The notes under the pieces are model-generated. The model was given only the letters and a program-made list of their open reading frames with translations, had not been told where the DNA came from and made no database searches. From NCBI GenBank assembly GCA_052246725.1, contig JBQQCL010000002.1: a stretch of DNA of 64,000 nt; one strand, given 5' to 3'. The DNA is from Pseudalkalibacillus sp052246725. Lineage in GTDB: Bacteria > Bacillota > Bacilli > Bacillales > Fictibacillaceae. Position numbers and translations under genes: made by a program. Of this stretch, positions 34,029-42,497 are shown piece after piece. How positions within the stretch are numbered: the first letter of the stretch is position 1; each line of letters begins with the position of its first letter.

Positions 34029-35648
34029 ATGATTACTGTTACAAATGTAGGTTTGCGTTTTGCAGATCGCAAGCTTTTTGAAGATGTCAATATAAAGTTC
34101 ACTCCAGGTAACTGTTATGGACTGATTGGTGCAAACGGTGCTGGTAAATCTACGTTTTTGAAGATTTTATCAGGTGAGGTCGAACCTCAAAAAGGAGACG
34201 TCCATCTCCCTCCTGGTCAACGTATGGCAGTGTTGAAACAGAACCATTTTGAATATGAAGAATATGAAGTACTAAGCACCGTCATCATGGGGCATGAGCG
34301 CCTTTATGAAATCATGCAGGAAAAAGATGCGATCTACGCTAAACCGGACTTTTCCGAAGAAGACGGAATTAAAGCAGCTGAACTTGAAGGTGAGTTCGCT
34401 GAATTAGATGGCTGGGAAGCAGAGTCGAATGCAGCAGTCCTCTTAAAAGGGTTAGGTATTGAAGAAGAACTTCACACCAAGAAGTTGGCGGATCTGACAG
34501 GTGGACAAAAGGTCAAAGTATTGCTTGCACAAGCTTTATTCGGCAATCCAGATGTCCTTCTACTTGACGAGCCGACAAACGGTCTGGATATACAAGCCAC
34601 TCACTGGTTAGAAGAATTTCTGATCAATTTTGAAAATACGGTGATAGTCGTTTCCCATGACCGTCATTTTTTGAATAAGGTTTGTACACATATCGCTGAC
34701 CTGGATTTCGGTAAAATCCAAATTTACGTAGGAAACTATGATTTTTGGTATGAGTCAAGTCAACTAGCTCAAAAGATGGCACAAGAACAGAATAAGAAAA
34801 AAGAAGAGAAGATCAAAGAGCTACAAAACTTCATTGCAAGATTCAGTGCTAATGCGTCTAAATCGAAACAGGCTACCTCCCGTAAAAAATTGCTGGAGAA
34901 AATCTCATTAGACGACATCAAACCTTCTTCCCGTCGTTACCCGTTCGTCGGATTCACACCAGCAAGGGAAATCGGTAATGACCTGCTGCGTGTAGAAGGA
35001 CTTTCTAAAACAGTCAACGGAGAGAAAGTGCTTGATAATGTAAGCTTCATCATGAATAAAGACGATAAAATCGCCTTAGTAGGAAAGAATGAAATCGCGA
35101 AGACGACCTTGATGAAAATCTTGATGGGTGAAATGGAACCAGATAGTGGAACCTTCAAATGGGGAGTGACAACTTCTCAAGCATATTTCCCGAAGGACAA
35201 TTCGGAATACTTTGATGGCTGTGACTTGAACCTTGTCGATTGGCTCCGTCAATACTCTCCAGAGGATGATAGCGATACATTCTTAAGAGGATTCCTTGGC
35301 CGTATGCTCTTTTCTGGTGAGGAAGTTATGAAAAAAGCGAGCGTCCTTTCTGGAGGAGAAAAAGTTCGTTGTATGCTATCGAAGATGATGCTGAGCAATG
35401 CAAATGTACTGTTGCTGGATGAACCGACCAATCATCTGGATTTAGAATCCATCACAGCCTTGAACAATGGATTGATTAAATTCAAAGGTTCTATGATCTT
35501 CGCTTCACATGACCACCAATTCGTTCAAACGATCGCAAATCGTATCATCGAATTGACAGACAACGGGGTTATGGATAAGCAGATGTCCTATGATGAATAT
35601 CTGGAAAATAAAGATATCCAAAAACAACTCGATACAATGTATTCTTGA
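34029..35648 (+). CDS. ykpA: ABC-F ATPase (YkpA-like)
   Basis: This 539-residue protein has two ABC ATPase domains without membrane segments, as in ribosome-associated ABC-F proteins. Domain 1 has GANGAGKST, the signature LTGGQKVKVLLAQALF (TGGQ instead of SGGQ) and LLLDEPTNGLD, where the usual His of EPTNHLD is Gly. The linker has KSKQATSRKKLLEK. Domain 2 has a degenerate Walker A, GKNEIAKTT, but a normal LSGGEKVRCMLS and LLLDEPTNHLD. The start ATG 34029 has GGAGGA 9 nt upstream. Confidence 0.92.
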   Translation: MITVTNVGLRFADRKLFEDVNIKFTPGNCYGLIGANGAGKSTFLKILSGEVEPQKGDVHLPPGQRMAVLKQNHFEYEEYEVLSTVIMGHERLYEIMQEKDAIYAKPDFSEEDGIKAAELEGEFAELDGWEAESNAAVLLKGLGIEEELHTKKLADLTGGQKVKVLLAQALFGNPDVLLLDEPTNGLDIQATHWLEEFLINFENTVIVVSHDRHFLNKVCTHIADLDFGKIQIYVGNYDFWYESSQLAQKMAQEQNKKKEEKIKELQNFIARFSANASKSKQATSRKKLLEKISLDDIKPSSRRYPFVGFTPAREIGNDLLRVEGLSKTVNGEKVLDNVSFIMNKDDKIALVGKNEIAKTTLMKILMGEMEPDSGTFKWGVTTSQAYFPKDNSEYFDGCDLNLVDWLRQYSPEDDSDTFLRGFLGRMLFSGEEVMKKASVLSGGEKVRCMLSKMMLSNANVLLLDEPTNHLDLESITALNNGLIKFKGSMIFASHDHQFVQTIANRIIELTDNGVMDKQMSYDEYLENKDIQKQLDTMYS

Positions 35649-35683
35649 TTAAAAAAGCTATCCGTAAAGGATAGCTTTTTTAG
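35649..35683 (+). terminator. Terminator of the ABC-F gene
   Basis: AAAAAGCTATCC and GGATAGCTTTTTT form a 12-bp hairpin with a short GTAAA loop. Confidence 0.9.
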
Positions 35684-35794
35684 TTCATAATGGATTTCTG
35701 CGAAATTCACTCCCTTTCCTTGGGTGTATTCAAAGCTATTTCCGGCCTCAGGTTGATCCAAATTTTATACATCAACTAGGTCGTCTTTTTTCAA

Positions 35795-36118
35795 TTAATT
35801 AAGGAACGCATGACAAGTTTCTACACACTTCCTGCATTCTTCTGCACACAACCGACAATGTCTGAGCTCATGTTTTTCACATTCCTTTATACAAGCCATA
35901 CAAACATCTACGCATAGATGGCAATATTGATCAATGAATGGACTGCTCTTACTCATTGCAACCGCTGTATACTCACAAATTTCGGCACATTCACGCGTGA
36001 GACGAAGACACTCATTCAACTTAGGGTCTTCGATTTTCAAACAAGAATCAAAACAATGATTACACGTTACGAGGCATGATAAGCATTCTTCGATACATTC
36101 TTTATACTCTTCATCCAT
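35795..36118 (-). CDS. Cys-rich four-helix-bundle protein (DUF326/Csp-like)
   Basis: This 107-residue protein has about 17 cysteines, many in CxxxC spacing: CIEECLSCLVTCNHC, CAEICEYT, CHLCVDVCMAC and CRLCAEECRKCVETC. This is the pattern of DUF326 proteins such as B. subtilis YhjQ and of the copper-storage proteins Csp1/Csp3, where Cys line a helical bundle holding Cu(I). No signal peptide is present, so it would be cytoplasmic. The ATG 36118 has GGGAGG about 10 nt upstream. Confidence 0.88.
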   Translation of the reverse strand: MDEEYKECIEECLSCLVTCNHCFDSCLKIEDPKLNECLRLTRECAEICEYTAVAMSKSSPFIDQYCHLCVDVCMACIKECEKHELRHCRLCAEECRKCVETCHAFLN

Positions 36119-36476
36119 TCTTTTTTGATCCTCCCGCAAATAGGTTGTTTAATTACCACTACCACCAACCTCATAGAGATAAACTATCCATACCAACTAC
36201 AATCGAAGATATTAGGCTTCCATCCCCCTATTTAAATAGGTAGAATGATGTGATTATTTACATTTGTATTAATTTTAAGATAGAAATATTTATTTCTAAT
36301 GAATTCTTCTATATAATGAAAACTAACTCTATTTCGTCCGGTCGTTATAAATTCGTTAGAAGGTGTTACATTAGGGTAACTTGTCATCCCTTCACATCAT
36401 TACTCTCAACTATTGCCCACCGTCCATTCACATACCTTCAAGATAATTGAATTTCTTAAGAAAGTAGGTAGTTTCC
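36119..36476. other. Intergenic region with palindrome and promoter-like box
   Basis: No gene is supported in these 358 bp. TAGAAATATTTATTTCTA (36281-36298) is an 18-bp palindrome with 8-bp arms, placed just upstream of a TATAAT at 36312-36317 that could drive the 36477 gene. Confidence 0.45.
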
Positions 36477-36755
36477 ATGGAATCATTGATCATCCGTTCG
36501 TTCCACAAGGACGAAGTAAGATTTGCATTTGTATATGAAGGAAGATTGTTTACGATGATTATGAAATGGTCCGTGGACAACAATCATTGGAATTTGCACA
36601 CGTACGACCAAGAATTGCGCAAGAACCCGGAACAATATCGGTTCATTGTGGAAAGGTTGTTATCTACTGATCGGGTTAAAGAATTTTTTAAAGACCGGAA
36701 TATAAAAATGGATTCAGTCTATTGTAAAGGCTGTAACAATGTTTCTGTTGAATAA
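36477..36755 (+). CDS. Hypothetical protein with C-terminal CxxC
   Basis: This 92-residue soluble protein begins MESLIIRSFHKDEVRFAFVY and ends with a CKGC motif four residues after a Tyr-rich strand. The composition suggests a small alpha/beta fold. AAGTAGGTAG precedes the ATG. I recognise no family. Confidence 0.6.
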   Translation: MESLIIRSFHKDEVRFAFVYEGRLFTMIMKWSVDNNHWNLHTYDQELRKNPEQYRFIVERLLSTDRVKEFFKDRNIKMDSVYCKGCNNVSVE

Positions 36756-36978
36756 ATAGCCCCAATTATCCCAAACAAAATTGAATGGCAGCTGGTCACG
36801 ATTCAAATACAAAATCGGATAAATAAGCAGAACTTATCACTTAGAGCTGGACCTGATAAGCAACCCGTCATTTACCAAGTATTTGAAGGGGTTTAAAATT
36901 TATGGCAAAAGAAATAGCAATAAAATACAATTCTGTTTCTAAAGCCATTTGAAATCCAATATGTTTGGAGGGTCCCGG

Positions 36979-37056
36979 TTGTTCCGCTTACGCCTGTTTT
37001 TTATTGGTATTCTAGCAGGTTCTACGTTAGGTCTGGTCAGTCACATGTTGAGTTGA
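36979..37056 (+). CDS. 25-residue single-helix membrane peptide
   Basis: A TTG start with TGGAGGG 6 nt upstream opens a 25-codon frame: a basic start (FRLRL) followed by a hydrophobic segment FFIGILAGSTLGLVSHML. A strong terminator begins 11 nt after the stop. Ribosome binding site, short membrane helix and dedicated terminator together argue for a real small gene. Confidence 0.55.
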   Translation: MFRLRLFFIGILAGSTLGLVSHMLS

Positions 37057-37066
37057 TATCTACGTT

Positions 37067-37095
37067 TCCCCCTATTCGTTAGGGGGATTTTTTTG
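37067..37095 (+). terminator. Terminator of the 25-residue peptide gene
   Basis: TCCCCCT and AGGGGGA form a 7-bp G+C-rich stem, followed by TTTTTTT. Confidence 0.85.
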
Positions 37096-37179
37096 TGGGC
37101 ACACTCTTTTCTGAGCTAAATAATTTCACTCCCAATTACACAACATAAATACTGAAGTGTGATTCGGAGGTGTTATGTG

Positions 37180-38580
37180 TTGAGATTTAAAGTGGTTACA
37201 GTGGCATTTGTTTCGTTAGTGGCGATTTTTGCTGTCTATTTCTTTTATCCTGCTAATGATGTGGAAGCTCCTCGGCTTCAACAAAATCTTACTCAAAAAA
37301 GGATTATTCCCGGTGATTTACGTACAAACCAGTCTAAAGATCTTGTGCGATTGAATTCAATCAAGTATGGACAAAATCTTGTTCGAAAACTGGATACCGA
37401 CTCTTCTATAGGCGTTATCCAGCATAAAACGAAAGTGAAAAGTCATTATCAAGAACGCCAGGCTACAGTTAAGTTTAAGGAGAAACCAAGTCCAGAAAAA
37501 ATAAAACTCATCTATAATGATATTGATGGTGAAGTGGCAAAACAATTGGATTCAACGTATATATTCAAATCTAAATCATTGACTACTCCTCAATTACTCA
37601 GTTACTTCAATTCAAGAGAAGATATTGAATACGCTGAACCCAATTATATCTATTTACAAAATGAGATTGTTACAGATGATGAGTTTTATCAACAGTACCA
37701 ATGGAACCTCCCTGCGATCCGGACTGAAAAGGGTTGGGAAGTCACACGCGGAAATGAGGATGTGGTCATCGCGATCATTGATACGGGTATTGATATGAAA
37801 CACCCGGATTTAGCCCAAAGACTCGTCGAAGGTCATAACATATTGAAGGATACTCCTTATCCGAATGATGATAATGGTCACGGTACGCATGTCGCAGGTA
37901 TCATCGCCTCTCAAACAAATAATGGTCTCGGCGTTGCAGGAATGACCTGGTACAACAAAATCATGCCGATCAAAACGATGAACGCAGATGGCTATGGTAC
38001 CTCCTTTGATGTCGCCCAGGGTGTACGATGGGCTACTGATCACGGAGCTGATGTCATAAATCTCAGTCTTGGTAATTATAAAGAATCAAAAGCATTAAAA
38101 GAAGCAATCGATTATGCTTATGAAAAAGACGTCATTATCGTTGCAGCTTCGGGTAATGATAATACAAATCAAATCAGTTATCCCGCTGCGTTTGATAATG
38201 TACTTGGAGTGGCGGCAGTCAACACAAATTTGGAACGAGCTGATTTTTCAAATTATGGTGACTATATCGATGTTGCAGCACCTGGAGTAGATATCGCCAG
38301 TACGTATATTAACAACCAGTATGCCTCTCTTTCGGGTACATCGATGGCTACGCCACATGTTGCAGCCCTGGCAGGATTAATACGCTCTTCGCAGCCGGAA
38401 CTTAAAAACAGTGAAGTGATCCAGCTTATTAAAGATTCAACAGATGATGTAGGGAGACCCGGGAAAGATGAATACACCGGAAATGGGGTTATTAATGTTG
38501 CTGCTGCACTCGATTCGAATAATCAAAAGAAAAAACCATTCGGTAAATTTGGTGAATGGTTCAACTTAAATGGAAAATGA
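37180..38580 (+). CDS. Subtilisin-like serine protease (S8)
   Basis: This protease of about 466 residues has an N-terminal signal or anchor helix (VVTVAFVSLVAIFAVYFFY), an I9-type propeptide (ATVKFKEKPSPEKIK to YAEPNYI) and a peptidase S8 domain. The catalytic Asp is in IAIIDTGIDMKHPDL, the His in NGHGTHVAGIIA, the oxyanion Asn in ASGNDN and the Ser in LSGTSMATPHVAAL. It should be exported and self-processed. CGGAGG serves the TTG at 37180 or the GTG at 37177. Confidence 0.93.
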   Translation: MRFKVVTVAFVSLVAIFAVYFFYPANDVEAPRLQQNLTQKRIIPGDLRTNQSKDLVRLNSIKYGQNLVRKLDTDSSIGVIQHKTKVKSHYQERQATVKFKEKPSPEKIKLIYNDIDGEVAKQLDSTYIFKSKSLTTPQLLSYFNSREDIEYAEPNYIYLQNEIVTDDEFYQQYQWNLPAIRTEKGWEVTRGNEDVVIAIIDTGIDMKHPDLAQRLVEGHNILKDTPYPNDDNGHGTHVAGIIASQTNNGLGVAGMTWYNKIMPIKTMNADGYGTSFDVAQGVRWATDHGADVINLSLGNYKESKALKEAIDYAYEKDVIIVAASGNDNTNQISYPAAFDNVLGVAAVNTNLERADFSNYGDYIDVAAPGVDIASTYINNQYASLSGTSMATPHVAALAGLIRSSQPELKNSEVIQLIKDSTDDVGRPGKDEYTGNGVINVAAALDSNNQKKKPFGKFGEWFNLNGK

Positions 38581-38595
38581 AGAAATGCAAGTAGA

Positions 38596-38627
38596 AGGAA
38601 ACCTATCATCGGTTTCCTTTTTTATTT
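38596..38627 (+). terminator. Terminator of the protease gene
   Basis: GGAAACC and GGTTTCC form the stem, followed by TTTTTTATTT. Confidence 0.85.
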
Positions 38628-38817
38628 CTTATTTGTTATACACCTTATAGATGTTTTTTGCGAAATTGACTCCTTTTTCAAAAGGAATGCCTATTTTAAT
38701 TTTTCCCTCAGGGATGTCATAAAGCCAAACTCTTCTTTTAAATTGCTTGATGTAACATGATTTCTTAGATGTGATCATATCATGTGAATTAGGACAATTT
38801 ATTTGAGGGGATATGCA

Positions 38818-39387
38818 ATGATATTTGTGCTCGTACTCGTATCGATATTATCTTTCAATTTATTCATCTATACCTTATTGCTCATGATTGAAAATCGAAA
38901 CCAGATTACAATGATGGAAGCGAAAAGTATAGCGATGTCTTCCGGAATGGTAATTGGATTGATTTCAGGATTATACTTGATGTACTTCTTAAGCGATGAG
39001 ATCGCTTTACCGACTTTCATCGCAATGGCGATCGGAAGTCTTGCAGGTATCACATTAAGTGCACCGATACATATCCTTGCCGTAATCGAAGGTCTGATGG
39101 CTGGCATTATGGGTGGTATGATGGGAGTGATGCTTGGGGCGATGCTACCGTCATATGATTGGGATATGATGATGGAAGTCCTATTGTTAATTATGGTGAT
39201 TGTGTTGTCAGTCAATGTCACCTATTTATATAAAAAGTCTGGAAAAAGATACCCTGCTAACTTACGCTTCTTCTTGGTGTGCACAATTATTCTTTTATAT
39301 GCTGGGGCTATTTTCAATCTTATTTTCCCCGGAACCGTTAGTCATACAGAGAAGGTACCACCTCCACCCATTGAACATGGAAAATGA
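38818..39387 (+). CDS. Polytopic membrane protein, unknown
   Basis: This 189-residue protein has five or six membrane helices; the central part is rich in Gly and Met (GLMAGIMGGMMGVMLGAMLPSYDWDMMMEVL). This is reminiscent of glycine-zipper or metal-related membrane proteins. The C-terminal tail is short and polar with PPPP. GAGGGG lies 7 nt before ATG 38818. No named family is recognised. Confidence 0.7.
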   Translation: MIFVLVLVSILSFNLFIYTLLLMIENRNQITMMEAKSIAMSSGMVIGLISGLYLMYFLSDEIALPTFIAMAIGSLAGITLSAPIHILAVIEGLMAGIMGGMMGVMLGAMLPSYDWDMMMEVLLLIMVIVLSVNVTYLYKKSGKRYPANLRFFLVCTIILLYAGAIFNLIFPGTVSHTEKVPPPPIEHGK

Positions 39388-39395
39388 AATCAACA

Positions 39396-39456
39396 AAAAA
39401 AGTGACTTGATAAAGGGGAGTCATACCCACTTGTATCAAATCACTTTTCTTTTTAT
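39396..39456 (+). terminator. Bidirectional terminator
   Basis: AAAAGTGACTTGATA and TATCAAATCACTTTT pair with one mismatch, with T runs on both strands. It lies between converging genes. Confidence 0.75.
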
Positions 39457-39917
39457 TCTGGTTCGATATCGATGATTTTCGATCGTGTATCAGACGTTTT
39501 TGGGAGCACGACAGTAAGTTGATTTCCAGCCATAGATGCTTTGATATCTTCCGGTGACACGTTAGGGGGGATTGGCAAATAGCGTTCGATACGTTTAGAA
39601 TAGTTCTCTTTCCTCAAAATTTCACCTTTATCATTTTGGAGTTGTTCTACTTCGAATTTTTGTATCAAAAGCCGCAATTGATGATTGATCACTTCCAAAT
39701 TGACACGATCATTCTCTTCAAGTGGCAGGTTAGCACGGATAATGATTTCACGATCTGTTTCAGATGTGTCCACGTCGAAAAAGTAATTCGATTGAAAATG
39801 GTTCAAATGCTTATCGAATTCCTTCATCGATTCTTGCAAATGCTGATCAATGGACTTCAAGAAATTATCCATTCGCTGGTCATCAAAAATATGCTTCAAT
39901 TGATTTTTCCAAAAATC
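39453..39917 (-). CDS. Hsp20/alpha-crystallin family protein
   Basis: This 154-residue small heat-shock protein has an N-terminal helical arm and an alpha-crystallin domain: VDTSETDREIIIRANLPLEENDRVNLEV ... RIERYLPIPPNVSPEDIKASMAGNQLTVVLPK. The A-x-x-x-x-G-x-L consensus is met by ASMAGNQLTV. Start ATG 39917 has GAGGAG upstream. Its position beside gerP genes suggests a spore role like CotM/CotP. Confidence 0.85.
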   Translation of the reverse strand, partial: DFWKNQLKHIFDDQRMDNFLKSIDQHLQESMKEFDKHLNHFQSNYFFDVDTSETDREIIIRANLPLEENDRVNLEVINHQLRLLIQKFEVEQLQNDKGEILRKENYSKRIERYLPIPPNVSPEDIKASMAGNQLTVVLPKTSDTRSKIIDIEPE

Positions 39918-39946
39918 CATTTCTCTCTCCTCTTCCCTTTTCATTT

Positions 39947-40324
39947 GGCTGTTTTCGCAAACTTTGTTGCTCTTGAAAGTCGTTGATTTCCGCTCCAGGA
40001 TGCTCGCTTTCCGCGGGGCGTGCGGTGAGCCAACTCGTCGCCTTGCGATCTCAGGACTCTCCTTTTCAAGGAAGCATTTGTGCTCCTGCGTCTACAAGAA
40101 AGTCCTGTCGAAGCGAGCTTCCTCGTCACATGCCTTGCGAGGAGATTATTCAGGTAGTAGGCACGCTGATCCCGCAGGACAAGGAAAGCTTCGGAAGCGT
40201 TACATCGCACGAAGAAAATGCGATTTTCATTTTCGAGGAGTCTCGCACCTTGCTCTTCAATTTACTTGCACAAGGTGATTTTTTAAAAATGACTCATAAG
40301 CAACAATCTTTTAGAAAAAGAGCC
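39947..40324 (+). mobile_element. Mobile repeat copy G (378 bp)
   Basis: Both termini are present, but about 90 bp of the left module are deleted (GCTCTTG joined to AAAGTCGTTG). Perfect 8-bp direct repeats TTTCATTT flank it (39939-39946 and 40325-40332). It inserted just upstream of the Hsp20 gene. Confidence 0.92.
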
Positions 40325-40381
40325 TTTCATTTTAATTGTCACACCATTTTTCGAAGGTAATCTGCATGCCTCTTCCCTTAT

Positions 40382-40606
40382 CTAGAGATTCGCAAGGTTA
40401 TTTGAATCGTTAATATCCGGATCGATGGTATTCGTAAGGTTCCAGAAATTATTTACGAGCATGAAATCACCAGTATTCGCTCCTCCACTTCCACTAGCAC
40501 CTTTCGAGGTCGACTTTGGCGATATATATAAGGTATCACCAAAGTTTACGGTAGCATTCGTTGCAACAGTACTGATTTTGATCGGAGCTAAAATGACAGA
40601 TGGCAC
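40382..40606 (-). CDS. GerPA/GerPF-type spore protein 1
   Basis: This 74-residue protein has the gerPA/gerPF layout: APIKISTVATNATVNFGD, then SPKSTSKGASGSGGANTGD, and the closing DPDINDSNN. GerP proteins are made in the mother cell and help germinants cross the spore coat. The start is GTG 40606, 8 nt after GAGGAG. It is divergent from the main cluster, with a CATACGATA box upstream. Confidence 0.85.
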   Translation of the reverse strand: MPSVILAPIKISTVATNATVNFGDTLYISPKSTSKGASGSGGANTGDFMLVNNFWNLTNTIDPDINDSNNLANL

Positions 40607-40650
40607 GTGAAACACTCCTCTTTTTTTCTAATATGGGCACTTTTCTAATG

Positions 40651-40659
40651 TATCGTATG
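40651..40659 (-). promoter_or_regulatory. Sigma-K-like -10 box
   Basis: On the minus strand CATACGATA exactly fits the CATANNNTA -10 of sigma-K promoters. The expected AC at -35 is present but only 14 bp away, so support is partial. Confidence 0.4.
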
Positions 40660-40686
40660 CAAATGAGAAGATTGTGGAACTAATTA

Positions 40687-40714
40687 ACAATGGAATGGGT
40701 ATCCGCATATGTTG
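40687..40714 (+). promoter_or_regulatory. Sigma-K-like promoter of the gerP cluster
   Basis: AC (40687-40688), 17 bp, then CATATGTTG closely matches the AC-N16/17-CATANNNTA consensus (one mismatch). It lies about 35 nt before the first gerP gene, and gerP is sigma-K controlled in Bacillus. Confidence 0.45.
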
Positions 40715-40747
40715 ATATATAAATACTCCCTGAAAAGGATGTTCATT

Positions 40748-40972
40748 ATGCCTGCGATGGTTGGAGCAATAAAAATCAACGAGGTGTCAGGGTCAGCTGT
40801 CTTCAATATCGGGGATGTCTACCATATCGGGCCTCGCAGTACATCAAAAACATTTGCCGGGGCAGGCTCCTTCAATACCGGAGATAATCTACAAGTGAAT
40901 AATGGATACAGTATCACCCATACAGTCGACCCAGATATCATTGATAACAGTAATATTGGAAATACAGGTTAA
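40748..40972 (+). CDS. gerPA: GerPA/GerPF-type spore protein 2
   Basis: This 74-residue protein reads MPAMVGAIKINEVSGSAVFN at the start, then IGPRSTSKTFAGAGSFNTGD and HTVDPDIIDNSN, matching the GerPA/GerPF family; the MPA start favours GerPA. AAAAGGA lies 8 nt before ATG 40748. It heads the operon that continues with gerPC, gerPD, gerPE and gerPB. Confidence 0.85.
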   Translation: MPAMVGAIKINEVSGSAVFNIGDVYHIGPRSTSKTFAGAGSFNTGDNLQVNNGYSITHTVDPDIIDNSNIGNTG

Positions 40973-41047
40973 ATCCCTCTTTTTGTTCGAACCATGTGTT
41001 AAATTCCTCTTGAACTTGCATAGGTTAGTTAAGAGGGGGTGATGGAC

Positions 41048-41665
41048 TTGAGCAATAATTATTACCTGGAACAACGGATTCAACAGCTCGAAGAAACAAT
41101 TAGACAATTACATGCAAGGACTGATTCAATTGAGTCCATCGTTTCAGGACTTCAAAACGAAATCGCACAATTGAAAGAATCCCCCCAAACATCGATTGAA
41201 TACAAGTTTGATCAGCTTAAAATTGAAACATTGGAAGGCACATTGAATATTGGGCTCTCCCCTGGCGGTAATGGTCTCGAAAATATAGAAGACCTAGGTG
41301 TGAACGGAAAAAAGGTTCAAGTGAATAAACAAAATGAGCCTGAGACTCAAAAGCCATTCACAGATGAAATGTATAATTGGATTGATCAAGGAGTAGCCCA
41401 TTATTTAAATAAGGATATTTATTCCGACATTCAGAAAGTAGAAAAACGTGCAGGAATAAAACTCCAAGAATCACAGGTGAAATTGGTTGTTGAGGATATC
41501 AAAAAACAGATGGGGATTCGACTTCCGCATTATGTAATGTCCTTAGATCCAGAAAATATCCAACGAAATCCTAATAAAGAGGTTGATCGACTGATGGAAC
41601 AAATAAAAAAGGACATCGTGAGGGGAATTGAAATTTATATGAATAATGAACGGAAAAAATCGTAG
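41048..41665 (+). CDS. gerPC: Spore germination protein GerPC
   Basis: This protein of about 205 residues starts with a coiled coil (YYLEQRIQQLEETIRQLHARTDSIESIVSGLQNEIAQLKES), followed by the GerPC core: IEYKFDQLKIETLEGTLNIGLSP and a C-terminal helical domain. GerPC is required for coat permeability to germinants. The start is best placed at TTG 41048, 8 nt after GAGGGGG; GTG 41039 and ATG 41042 are too close to that site. Confidence 0.9.
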   Translation: MSNNYYLEQRIQQLEETIRQLHARTDSIESIVSGLQNEIAQLKESPQTSIEYKFDQLKIETLEGTLNIGLSPGGNGLENIEDLGVNGKKVQVNKQNEPETQKPFTDEMYNWIDQGVAHYLNKDIYSDIQKVEKRAGIKLQESQVKLVVEDIKKQMGIRLPHYVMSLDPENIQRNPNKEVDRLMEQIKKDIVRGIEIYMNNERKKS

Positions 41666-41677
41666 GGAGGAATAAGA

Positions 41678-41860
41678 ATGGAACTAAACGTCATCAATCG
41701 TGAGTTGTCTGTTGGAGATATACAGGTCAGTGGAATTTCTACTTCATCAATGCTGTTGGTTGGTGACAGCGAAATGATCACTTGTCAATCGATGTTTGAT
41801 ACTCCTCCAGAATCGTTGATTATCGGGACCCCTCTAGTGCCTTTGTCAAAGGAATTCTAA
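41678..41860 (+). CDS. gerPD: Spore germination protein GerPD
   Basis: This 60-residue protein is recognised by VINRELSVGDIQVSGISTSS, followed by LLVGDSE and DTPPESLIIGTPLVPL, as in B. subtilis GerPD. GGGAGGA precedes the ATG, 12 nt after the gerPC stop. Confidence 0.92.
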   Translation: MELNVINRELSVGDIQVSGISTSSMLLVGDSEMITCQSMFDTPPESLIIGTPLVPLSKEF

Positions 41861-41861
41861 A

Positions 41862-42233
41862 ATGGATCGAACATCTGTTGTACAATATTTGGATATTATT
41901 TCAGTAGTTACCTCTTCAGTCATTCAAGTAGGTGATACGAAAATATTGACGCCAACCTCCCTTGCCCTTGCTGTCCAGAGGCAGGAATCAATTTATGATG
42001 AAGATGAGCACACATTTGACATGTATCCGATGTTTTCTGCTCCACTTCCACCTCTTAGCTATGACTGTATTCCTGTGAATACAGTCAATGAAGCACCCGC
42101 AATTCATGTTAATTCAATCAATATCATCGGGGTTGCTGCATCCTCTGTCGTTCGAATAGGTAACACGGATTTTGTATCCAGTGATTCCCGTGTCAAGCAC
42201 ATTCGCCAATTCACTGTCGATCCTTATGAATAG
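41862..42233 (+). CDS. gerPE: Spore germination protein GerPE
   Basis: This 123-residue protein contains the GerPE pattern: two copies of an S-S-V-I/V-x-x-G-D/N-T motif (TSSVIQVGDTKIL and ASSVVRIGNTDFV), plus the central PLPPLSYDCIP. It starts 1 nt after gerPD, with AAAGGA inside the gerPD end, so translation is coupled. Confidence 0.9.
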   Translation: MDRTSVVQYLDIISVVTSSVIQVGDTKILTPTSLALAVQRQESIYDEDEHTFDMYPMFSAPLPPLSYDCIPVNTVNEAPAIHVNSINIIGVAASSVVRIGNTDFVSSDSRVKHIRQFTVDPYE

Positions 42234-42243
42234 GAGGATGAAG

Positions 42244-42468
42244 ATGAATGTGTATGTAAATCAAACAATTACGATCCAGACGTTGCGAATCGAAGGGTTA
42301 TCAAACTCTTCCGTTCTCCAGATCGGCACCAGTGGTGTAATCAAACCTATTTCATATGCAGCTAATACTGGAGGTTTCACCGGTCCAGCACCACTATTGA
42401 AACAACCATACGGTGGTGTTGTTGAAATGCCGTTCGCAGGTCCATTGGTGCCTCTTGCACCAGAATAA
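42244..42468 (+). CDS. gerPB: Spore germination protein GerPB
   Basis: This 74-residue protein starts MNVYVNQTITIQTLRIEGLS and has SSVLQIGTSGVIKPIS and a FAGPLVPLAP end, matching GerPB. In B. subtilis gerPB follows gerPA; here it comes after gerPE. AGGAGG lies upstream of ATG 42244. Confidence 0.9.
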   Translation: MNVYVNQTITIQTLRIEGLSNSSVLQIGTSGVIKPISYAANTGGFTGPAPLLKQPYGGVVEMPFAGPLVPLAPE

Positions 42469-42497
42469 TGATCAACTTGAAATTGTGAGGAGATTTT

